NCBI GenBank assembly: GCA_005788205.1
Contig: SXYT01000125.1
Span: 1-18,780 of the forward strand
Origin: Actinomycetota bacterium
GTDB taxonomy: Bacteria > Actinomycetota > Acidimicrobiia > Acidimicrobiales > Ilumatobacteraceae
DNA: 18,780 nt
Reading direction: 5' to 3'
Made by a program: the position numbers and the translations under genes
Shown here: piece after piece, positions 7,068-12,708 of the stretch
Layout of the letters: every line of letters begins with the position of its first letter
How positions within the stretch are numbered: position 1 is the first letter of the stretch
Notes under the pieces: generated by a model
The model's database searches: none
Told to the model about the DNA's origin: nothing
Seen by the model: the letters and a program-made list of their open reading frames with translations, nothing else

Positions 7068-7199
7068 GGTGCGCTCTGTGGCAGCGGCCAGGCAATCTGC
7101 AGCACACGAATGTTTCCGCTGAAGGCTGCTTCCTTCCGGACCTGACCTGATTCACGGGCACCCGTCGCACAGGACCCGACCGCCACCACACAGCGCACC
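7068..7199 (-). ncRNA. ffs: Signal recognition particle RNA (4.5S, small bacterial type)
   Basis: The minus strand carries the universal SRP core CAGGTCAGGTCCGGAAGG followed by AAGCAGCC (about 7150-7123), with the GGAA tetraloop that contacts Ffh/FtsY. The ends are fixed by a terminal helix: the 14 nt at 7199-7186 (GGTGCGCTGTGTGG) pair with the 14 nt at 7081-7068 (CCACAGAGCGCACC) at 13 of 14 positions, the exception being one G-G mismatch. The resulting RNA is about 132 nt, longer than the roughly 114 nt of E. coli. A possible -10 box, TATCGT, lies at 7231-7226, which would imply about 20 nt of 5' precursor. No U-rich terminator is visible after 7068. Confidence 0.93.
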
Positions 7200-7282
7200 G
7201 GGCGCTGCTCGTGACGGACAGGGAAACGATACAGGGCAGATAACCTTGCGGACTTGTGACGGCGGACAGCCTGTCGTCGCCC

Positions 7283-7370
7283 GGAGTGGTGCGAGAGCGG
7301 CCGAATCGGCAGCATTGGAAATGCTGTGACCTTCACGGGTCCGTGGGTTCAAATCCCACCCACTCCGCCA
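7283..7370 (+). tRNA. tRNA-Ser (anticodon GGA)
   Basis: This is an 88-nt class II tRNA. The acceptor stem is GGAGTGG (7283-7289) with CCACTCC, followed by discriminator G and an encoded CCA. The anticodon stem CAGCA/TGCTG holds the loop TTGGAAA, giving anticodon GGA (Ser, codons UCC/UCU). A long variable arm (GACC/GGTC) and the T arm GTGGG-TTCAAAT-CCCAC are present. Its last base, A7370, is also the first base of the tadA start codon. Confidence 0.96.
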
Positions 7371-7825
7371 TGGAACACGCTCAAGCCATGCAGGCGGCCC
7401 TCGAACAGGCACGCGCCGCGCTCGCCCACGGTGACGTGCCGGTGGGTGCGGTGGTGGTGCGTGACGGGAAGGTGATCTCGGCCCGCCACAACGAGCGCGA
7501 GAACCTGGTCGACCCCACCGCCCATGCCGAGGTTCTCGCCCTGCGTGACGCTGCCGCGGTCACGGGGAGCTGGCGTCTTGACGACTGCACCCTGGTCGTG
7601 ACCCTCGAGCCGTGCCTGATGTGCGCGGGCGCCCTGCTGAACGCGCGCATCGGCACCCTCGTGTACGGCGCGGCCGACCTGAAGGCCGGTGCCACCGCAA
7701 GCCTGTACAGCGTGGTCACGGATCCCCGCCTGAACCACAACCCGCCCACGTTCCACGGCGTGCTCGCCGCGGAGTGCTCGTTGCTCCTCACGGATTTCTT
7801 CGCGGACAAGCGGAACCAGGCCTGA
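7370..7825 (+). CDS. tadA: tRNA-specific adenosine deaminase TadA
   Basis: This 151-aa zinc deaminase converts A34 to inosine in tRNA-Arg(ACG), which lets that tRNA read CGU, CGC and CGA. Zinc ligands and the catalytic Glu are visible: HAE at 52-54 (His52, Glu54) and PCLMC at 81-85 (Cys82, Cys85). The family blocks GDVPVGAVVV (21-30), ARHNERE and GAxDxKAGA are intact. The ATG at 7370 overlaps the last base of the tRNA-Ser CCA end. An alternative ATG at 7388 would start at MQAALEQA, also compatible with family N-termini, so the start is not settled. No ribosome site stands before 7370 except the tRNA itself, so the mRNA probably arises from tRNA 3' processing or an own start inside the tRNA gene (inference). 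Confidence 0.93.
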   Translation: MEHAQAMQAALEQARAALAHGDVPVGAVVVRDGKVISARHNERENLVDPTAHAEVLALRDAAAVTGSWRLDDCTLVVTLEPCLMCAGALLNARIGTLVYGAADLKAGATASLYSVVTDPRLNHNPPTFHGVLAAECSLLLTDFFADKRNQA

Positions 7826-7846
7826 TCTCTCTGTCGGTGCCGCCCA

Positions 7847-7875
7847 TTGGCGCCGGCTCCGCCCGCCGATAGCGT
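7847..7875 (+). promoter_or_regulatory. Putative promoter for tRNA-Ser(CGA): TTGGCG-17-TAGCGT
   Basis: A -35 box TTGGCG (7847-7852) and a -10 box TAGCGT (7870-7875) are separated by exactly 17 bp. The -10 box ends 8 bp before the mature tRNA 5' end, so transcription would begin at or within a base or two of the tRNA. This is the best sigma-70-like promoter in the window. Confidence 0.6.
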
Positions 7876-7883
7876 CTGATGAC

Positions 7884-7973
7884 GGAAGGGTGCCAGAGCG
7901 GCCGAATGGGATGGTCTCGAAAACCGTTGTGGGTGCAAGCTCACCGTGGGTTCAAATCCCACCTCTTCCGCCA
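7884..7973 (+). tRNA. tRNA-Ser (anticodon CGA)
   Basis: This is a 90-nt class II tRNA. The acceptor stem is GGAAGGG (7884-7890) with CTCTTCC (one G-U pair), then discriminator G and an encoded CCA. The anticodon loop CTCGAAA gives anticodon CGA (Ser, codon UCG). The long variable arm (GTGGGT-GCA-AGCTCAC, with wobbles) and the T arm are clear. The T arm is identical to that of the upstream tRNA-Ser(GGA). Confidence 0.96.
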
Positions 7974-7975
7974 CG

Positions 7976-8007
7976 CGACCCGGCTCCGGCCGGGTCGTTC
8001 GTTTTTT
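7976..8007 (+). terminator. Intrinsic terminator after tRNA-Ser(CGA)
   Basis: A perfect 9-bp GC-rich stem CGACCCGGC / GCCGGGTCG (7976-7984 with 7989-7997) closes a TCCG loop and is followed by TTCGTTTTTT (7998-8007). It starts 3 bp after the tRNA CCA end, and is the clearest terminator in the window. Confidence 0.92.
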
Positions 8008-8043
8008 AGCGCCTCCGTGCCGTTCCGGCCTGGCTGACGGTCC

Positions 8044-8064
8044 TACAGTCGGGCAGAAAGGGGG
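8044..8064 (+). promoter_or_regulatory. -10 box (TACAGT) and ribosome site for the MFS gene
   Basis: TACAGT (8044-8049) fits TANNNT, and the purine-rich AAAGGGGGA (about 8057-8065) follows as ribosome site, 5 nt or so before a TTG start at 8070. Unlike its neighbours this gene appears to have a short leader with an SD, which decides for the TTG start. Confidence 0.45.
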
Positions 8065-8069
8065 ATTTC

Positions 8070-9452
8070 TTGACCACCACCGCTTCACCGGCTGTCCGGT
8101 CGCCATGGGCCACGTTCACCGTGTGCGCCATCGCGTCCTACATCTCCACGCTCGACATGTCGATCGTGAACGTCGCCTTCTACGAGATCGGGAAGGACTT
8201 CGAGGGGACCCCTCAGTCCACCATCGCATGGGTGGTCACCGCGTACTCGATCCTGTTCGGCTCGCTGCTGGTCGTGTCCGGCAGGCTCGCCGACCAGATC
8301 GGGCGGCGCAGGTTCTTCCTGCAGGGCACCACGGTGTTCTTCATCGGGTCGTTCCTCTGTGCGATCGCGCCCAACATGGGGACGCTCATCCTCGGGCGTG
8401 CCGTGCAGGGCGTCGGCGGTGCGATCATGACGCCGGCCTCGACCGGTCTCCTCCTTGCCGCGTTTCCCGCCGAGAAGCGCGGCCAGGTGATGGCTTGGAC
8501 GGGCTCCATCGGCGCGCTCGGCGTGGCATCCGGCCCGACACTCGGAGCGTTCTTCGTGTCAGCGTTCGGCTGGCGCTCTGCATTCTGGATCAACGTCCCG
8601 ATCTGCATCGTCACGATCGTGCTCGCCGTGCGCAACACGACGGAGTCACCGCGCCAGGCCGGTTCCGTCCCTGACATTCCCTCTGCAGTCGTGTTCACGG
8701 CCGCAGTCGGCTCGCTGGTGTGGGCCATCTCACGGTCCGAGACCGAGGGCTGGGGCGACACTTCGGTGCTCCAGCTCTTCCTCGTTGCCGCCGCGTTCGG
8801 GGCGGTGGTGGTGTGGCGCTCACGGACCCACGAGGACCCGTTGCTGCCCGCTGCGCTCTTCCGTGAGCGCACGTTCACGCTCGCCAACATCTCCACGATG
8901 CTGTACGGCGCCGCGTTCAGCGGCAACATCCTGAACAACGTGCTGTTCCAGCGGACGATCTGGCAGTTCAGTGCCAACAAGGCCGGATGGTTCTCGGTGC
9001 TCTCGCCCATCACTGTTGCCGTCACCTCGATGATCGTCGGGCGCAAGATGGCCACGATCGGATACCGGAGGCTCCTCATCTCGGGGCCGATGGTCATGTC
9101 CGCCACGGTGCTCGGGTCGGTGCTGTTCCTCGATGTGGAGCCGACACCGTGGTTCCCGTTCCTGCCGCTCATGTTCCTCCTCGGCATCGGTCTCGGTGCC
9201 ACCTTCCCGCCCCTGTCGGCGTGCACCGTCCTGCGCCTGCCCCAGGACCGCTTCGCCCTCGGCGGGGCGATCAACAACACGTTCCGTCAGGTCGGTGCGG
9301 CCATCGGTGTCGCACTCGTGGTCACCGTGCAGTCGCGCACGGAGGGAATCGAGGGGTTCCGCAACGGGTGGAAGGTCGCGATCGTGTTCGCCGTCGCGGC
9401 CGCCGCCGTGTCGGTGTTCCAGCCGGGCCGGGACAAACAGCACGTGGCCTGA
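8070..9452 (+). CDS. MFS drug:H+ antiporter, DHA2 (EmrB/QacA) type
   Basis: This 460-aa major facilitator protein has many hydrophobic segments, probably 12-14 TM helices. The DHA2 motif D1 is seen as TLDMSIVNVA in the first helix (around 18-27). Motif A, GRLADQIGRRR, follows helix 2. Motif C of antiporters is seen as GVASGPTLGAFF in helix 5. It probably exports hydrophobic drugs or cell metabolites using the proton gradient; the substrate cannot be read from sequence. Start is a TTG at 8070 with a G-rich ribosome site. It sits alone after the tRNA terminator and 33 bp before the J-domain gene, which has its own promoter. No regulator gene is adjacent. Confidence 0.9.
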   Translation: MTTTASPAVRSPWATFTVCAIASYISTLDMSIVNVAFYEIGKDFEGTPQSTIAWVVTAYSILFGSLLVVSGRLADQIGRRRFFLQGTTVFFIGSFLCAIAPNMGTLILGRAVQGVGGAIMTPASTGLLLAAFPAEKRGQVMAWTGSIGALGVASGPTLGAFFVSAFGWRSAFWINVPICIVTIVLAVRNTTESPRQAGSVPDIPSAVVFTAAVGSLVWAISRSETEGWGDTSVLQLFLVAAAFGAVVVWRSRTHEDPLLPAALFRERTFTLANISTMLYGAAFSGNILNNVLFQRTIWQFSANKAGWFSVLSPITVAVTSMIVGRKMATIGYRRLLISGPMVMSATVLGSVLFLDVEPTPWFPFLPLMFLLGIGLGATFPPLSACTVLRLPQDRFALGGAINNTFRQVGAAIGVALVVTVQSRTEGIEGFRNGWKVAIVFAVAAAAVSVFQPGRDKQHVA

Positions 9453-9473
9453 CCGGCGTGCGCCGGTGCGCCG

Positions 9474-9479
9474 TAGCGT
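9474..9479 (+). promoter_or_regulatory. Putative -10 box (TAGCGT) for leaderless J-domain gene
   Basis: TAGCGT ends 6 nt before the GTG at 9486, with no ribosome site in between. It is the same hexamer as in front of tRNA-Ser(CGA). The geometry predicts a leaderless mRNA beginning at the GTG. Confidence 0.5.
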
Positions 9480-9485
9480 GTCGGA

Positions 9486-10118
9486 GTGGCCATGCCCGGA
9501 CCAGACCCGTTCCGCACGCTCGGTGTGCCGTACTCGGCGACGCAGTCGCAGGTCTACGAGGCGTGGCGCGAGTCAATCAAACGCCTCCACCCCGACGCGG
9601 CACCGCACGCGTCAGACGACACGCGGGCCCGCCTCACGGAGGAGACCGCACGCATCAACGCCGCGTACCAGGTGCTGCGCTCCGATCTCGAGGGGATGCG
9701 CTCGCAATTTGACCCCTCGCGGCCTGCCCCCGAACCCGCCGCCAGGCCCGTCCACCACAACGCAGCGGGCGTGCCGCAGTACGTTCCGGCGCGCATCCCC
9801 GGTGGGTGGCTGTTCCGCCGGCCCATCACGTGGATCCTGCTGTCGATCGCCCTCGTCGCGGGACTCATCGTGCTGAACGACATCGGGTCGCCCGCGCCGG
9901 CACAGAACCCGACCGCGTCGACGTCGCTCGAGCTGCCTGCCGGCTGGTACGTGGGGAATTGCGTGACCGGGACACAGACCGTGGTGCCCGTCCGCTGTGA
10001 GCACCAGCACACGGGCCGCATCGTGGGCCGTGTCGGCGCGCAGGAGTACTGCCCACCCGAGACCGACGGCACGGTGTTCCGGGAGAACGTCTACTTCTGC
10101 GTGGACACCGAGACCTGA
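9486..10118 (+). CDS. J-domain membrane protein with extracytoplasmic cysteine domain
   Basis: This 210-aa protein has three parts. Residues 7-68 form a J domain with the HPD motif at 35-37 (KRLHPDA), the element that stimulates DnaK ATPase, followed by an INAAYQVL helix. A Pro/Ala-rich linker (about 75-110) leads to one TM helix at about 114-131. The remaining 75 residues, presumably outside, hold four cysteines (159, 171, 189, 205) in a pattern Cys-x11-Cys-x17-Cys-x15-Cys, with CEHQHTGRIVG in the middle. This resembles the C-x-x-x-H-x-x-x-(I/V)-V-G pattern of actinobacterial 'septum formation'-type domains, a weak similarity recalled from family knowledge. It is not a DnaJ chaperone: there is no G/F region or zinc domain. 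Its role is unknown; it might recruit DnaK to the membrane. Its stop is 1 bp from that of the convergent pirin gene. Confidence 0.8.
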   Translation: MAMPGPDPFRTLGVPYSATQSQVYEAWRESIKRLHPDAAPHASDDTRARLTEETARINAAYQVLRSDLEGMRSQFDPSRPAPEPAARPVHHNAAGVPQYVPARIPGGWLFRRPITWILLSIALVAGLIVLNDIGSPAPAQNPTASTSLELPAGWYVGNCVTGTQTVVPVRCEHQHTGRIVGRVGAQEYCPPETDGTVFRENVYFCVDTET

Positions 10119-10119
10119 G

Positions 10120-11088
10120 TCAGCCGCGGAACGGCCTGAGAGCCCCGGCAGGGACCCGGCCGAAGCGCCCGCTCTGGAAGTCCTCCACCGCCTGCACGAG
10201 TTCCTCGCGCGTGTTCATGACGAACGGGCCGTGGTGGGCGACGGGTTCGCCGATCGGGCGGCCACCGAGGATGACGACCTCCATCATCCCCGTCGACTCG
10301 TTGTCACCGCCCTCGCTGCTGATCGTGAGTGCGTCACCCGCACCCAACACTGCCGTCTGGCCCTTGCCGATGCGGGCGCGGGCCGTGCCCACGCTGCCGT
10401 GACCCGACAGCACGTAGACGAGGGCGTTGTTGTCACGCTGCCACGGCAGGACCAGCTGCGACCCCGCAGGCAGTGATGCGTGGGCGACCGTGATCGGGGT
10501 GTGCGTGGAACCGGGTCCGTGGAACGCCCCGATGCTGCCGGCGATGAGCCGCACGAGAACCGATGCGTCGGGGGAGGTGAACAACGTGACGAGTCCCGAC
10601 TCGATGTTCTGGTAGCGCGGGGCAGTCATCTTTCTGTGCGAAGGAAGGTTCACCCACAACTGGAAGCCGTGGAACAATCCGCCCTTCACCACCAGTTCCT
10701 CGGGTGGGGTCTCGATGTGGAGGATGCCTCCGCCCGCTGTCATCCATTGCGTGCCGCCATCAGTGATGACACCGCCCCCGCCGTGGGTGTCCTGGTGGAG
10801 GAACGTTCCGTCGATGATGTACGTGACGGTCTCGAAACCACGATGGGGATGCCAGTCGGTGCCGCGGGGTTCGTACGGGGCGTAGTCCACCTCGCCCATC
10901 TGGTCCATCATGATGAAGGGGTCGAGATCGGAGAAAGCGATGCCGGCGAACGCGCGGCGCACGGGGAAGCCCTCGCCCTCGAACCCGGACGGTGCCGTGG
11001 TGATGGACCTCACCGGTCTGTCAGTCGCGTCAGGGCCGAGCGGCTCGAGGCGGGCGAGAACCAGTGTGTCGGCAGTGATGGCGGGCAT
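10120..11088 (-). CDS. Pirin-family bicupin protein
   Basis: This 322-aa pirin (YhhW-like) has an N-terminal cupin carrying the metal site: HPHRG with His80 and His82, and HIE with His124 and Glu126. A second cupin without metal ligands follows (LVLPWQRDNNALVYVLSG region). Some bacterial pirins show quercetin dioxygenase activity; others regulate partner enzymes. No partner can be named here. I chose the ATG at 11088 (MPAITADTL). An in-frame ATG at 11148 would add 20 residues that read through the terminator-like hairpin of the upstream gene. No clear -10 box or strong ribosome site is seen before 11088. Confidence 0.9.
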   Translation of the reverse strand: MPAITADTLVLARLEPLGPDATDRPVRSITTAPSGFEGEGFPVRRAFAGIAFSDLDPFIMMDQMGEVDYAPYEPRGTDWHPHRGFETVTYIIDGTFLHQDTHGGGGVITDGGTQWMTAGGGILHIETPPEELVVKGGLFHGFQLWVNLPSHRKMTAPRYQNIESGLVTLFTSPDASVLVRLIAGSIGAFHGPGSTHTPITVAHASLPAGSQLVLPWQRDNNALVYVLSGHGSVGTARARIGKGQTAVLGAGDALTISSEGGDNESTGMMEVVILGGRPIGEPVAHHGPFVMNTREELVQAVEDFQSGRFGRVPAGALRPFRG

Positions 11089-11130
11089 TCGGGTGATCTT
11101 TCGGGGCGGGGCGGAGAATCTGCTTGCGGG

Positions 11131-11155
11131 CGCAAACAACCCAACCACGGGTTGG
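11131..11155 (-). terminator. Putative intrinsic terminator of the Tap-like peptidase gene
   Basis: On the minus strand, 24 bp after the peptidase stop, CCAACC-CGT-GGTTGG forms a 6-bp stem with a 3-nt loop and is followed by GTTGTTTG. The stem is short and the U tract is broken, so this is a plausible but not strong terminator. Confidence 0.5.
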
Positions 11156-11178
11156 CGCGGTGTATTCCCCGCGACGGG

Positions 11179-12666
11179 TCAGCAGGACTTTTCCCTGAAC
11201 GACACTTTTGTGGTGATGAGGTAGTCGTTCACTGCATCGGTGACGCAGTCGTTCGCGCCGTATCCCGTGTGGCGCTGCGCATCGAGGACGATGATGCGCC
11301 CGTCCTCCAGGGTCTCTGCCATCTTTCGCGAGCTCGCGAGGGGTGTCGCTGAGTCTCCGGTGGTGCCGACGACGACGATCGGCCCTGCGCCCTCGCCAGT
11401 GACGGCGATGCGGTAGTCGGTCTTGGCTTTCCAGAACACGCACCAATACCCGGAGGCGAACAAGGGGCCGAGACGCGGGGCGACTTCCAGGAACTCGGGG
11501 AGCCACTTGTCGAGCTCCTCGACGGTCTTCGGGTGCGGGTCGTCGACGCATGAGATGGCAAGAAACGCCTCGAGCTCGTTGCCGTACGTGCCGTCGGGGT
11601 CGCGCTGGTAGAACCGGTCGTACATGCTGAGGATGTCCGTGCCGTCGCCGTCGCGGAGCGCGGCAAGCGCGAGCTCCAGTTCGTCCCACCTGGAGGACGA
11701 GTACATCGCCTCGGCAGCCGCCGTGTAGAGGACCAACTGGTTCACCGGCACGCGGCCCTTGGTCACGGGGACGGGGTCAGAGTCGACGTCAGTGAGCAAC
11801 CTGTCGAAAGCCGCGCCCGGGTCCCCGTTGCTGTGGAACGGGCAGGTCGCATCCTTTGCGCACTGGTCAAAGAACGCATTCAGTTCCTTCTCGAAGCCGG
11901 CAGCCTGCTGGAGCGCGCCCTGGACCGCGTCGGCAGTCGGGTCCGCGGCACCGTCGAGGACCGCGGCGCGCACGGTCCTCGGGAACATTGTCGCCCACGT
12001 CGCACCGAGCTCGCTGCCGTAGCTGAACCCGAGATAGCTGATCTTGTCCTCACCGAGTGCCCTGCGGATTGCGTCCATGTCACGTGCCGAGTTGTTGGTG
12101 GAGACGTACGAGAGGACCTCGCCGTTCTTCTCGGCGCAGATGTCGGCGTACTCCCTGTTGATGTCCTCCACGGCCTGCTTCTCGGCGGCGTTCGTCGGTG
12201 TGAGGTCATACGCGAAGTACCTGTCGTACGTGTCCACGCAGTCAATGGCGGGGATCGACCCGCCCGTCCCGCGCGGGTCCCATCCGACGATGTCAAAACG
12301 GTCGAGTAGGTCGCCCCCGAACATCGATGACGCCTGCTCCGCCAGGTACGTGCCGCCGAAGCCCGGCCCGCCCGGGTTCACGAGCAACGAACCGATCCGC
12401 TCCGACGGGACCTGTGCGGGGTGGCGCCGCAACGCGAGGGTGAACGTCCCGACACCGGGATCTGAGTAGTCGAAAGGGACCTCCATGGTCCCGCACTCGG
12501 AACCGTCCGCGAAACTGTCGATGCAGGGCTTCCACGAGATGGTGAAATCCTCCGTGGCGGCGGTGGTGTCCGGGGTCGAGGTGGTGTCGGAGGTTGCAGC
12601 CGTTCCGCCGCACGATGCGGCGAGAACGCAAGTCACGATTGTCAGCAGGGTTCTGCGGAGGCGCAC
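11179..12666 (-). CDS. Secreted lipoprotein peptidase, tripeptidyl aminopeptidase (Tap/S33) family
   Basis: This 495-aa protein starts at the GTG at 12666. An Arg-rich n-region and hydrophobic core lead to a lipobox ending LAASC (Cys19), so it should be lipid-anchored outside the membrane, followed by a Thr/Ser/Asp linker to about residue 40. The alpha/beta-hydrolase core shows NPGGPGFGG (oxyanion region, 97-105), nucleophile Ser215 in GFSYGS, Asp438 in GTTGDSATP and His466 in RHTGYG, the last two in the C-terminal TAP-like segment. Relatives such as Streptomyces Tap and mycobacterial Hip1/CaeA cleave peptides or esters outside the cell. The frame stays open far upstream, but everything above 12666 lies antisense to the ABC gene and lacks similarity. 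It is divergent from the ABC exporter with only 42 bp between start codons. Confidence 0.92.
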   Translation of the reverse strand: MRLRRTLLTIVTCVLAASCGGTAATSDTTSTPDTTAATEDFTISWKPCIDSFADGSECGTMEVPFDYSDPGVGTFTLALRRHPAQVPSERIGSLLVNPGGPGFGGTYLAEQASSMFGGDLLDRFDIVGWDPRGTGGSIPAIDCVDTYDRYFAYDLTPTNAAEKQAVEDINREYADICAEKNGEVLSYVSTNNSARDMDAIRRALGEDKISYLGFSYGSELGATWATMFPRTVRAAVLDGAADPTADAVQGALQQAAGFEKELNAFFDQCAKDATCPFHSNGDPGAAFDRLLTDVDSDPVPVTKGRVPVNQLVLYTAAAEAMYSSSRWDELELALAALRDGDGTDILSMYDRFYQRDPDGTYGNELEAFLAISCVDDPHPKTVEELDKWLPEFLEVAPRLGPLFASGYWCVFWKAKTDYRIAVTGEGAGPIVVVGTTGDSATPLASSRKMAETLEDGRIIVLDAQRHTGYGANDCVTDAVNDYLITTKVSFREKSC

Positions 12667-12670
12667 CCCA

Positions 12671-12704
12671 TAGACATTAGGGGCTGGTGCAGCCCTAGCA
12701 TCAA
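12671..12704. promoter_or_regulatory. Overlapping divergent promoters with a central inverted repeat
   Basis: On the minus strand TAATGT (12679-12674) ends 7 nt before the peptidase GTG. On the plus strand TAGCAT (12696-12701) ends 7 nt before the ABC GTG at 12709. Between them lies a perfect inverted repeat, GGGCTG-GTG-CAGCCC (12681-12695). Candidate -35 boxes are TTGATG (minus, 12704-12699) and TAGACA (plus, 12671-12676), each 19 bp from its -10 box and overlapping the -10 box of the other promoter. Polymerase could not occupy both at once, and a protein bound to the repeat would cover both spacers (inference). Confidence 0.55.
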
Positions 12705-12708
12705 AGGC

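Noticed and set aside
10480..11352. Plus-strand open frame opposite pirin and the peptidase end (290 aa)
   Set aside because: It spans the ends of two well-supported minus-strand genes and has no motif.
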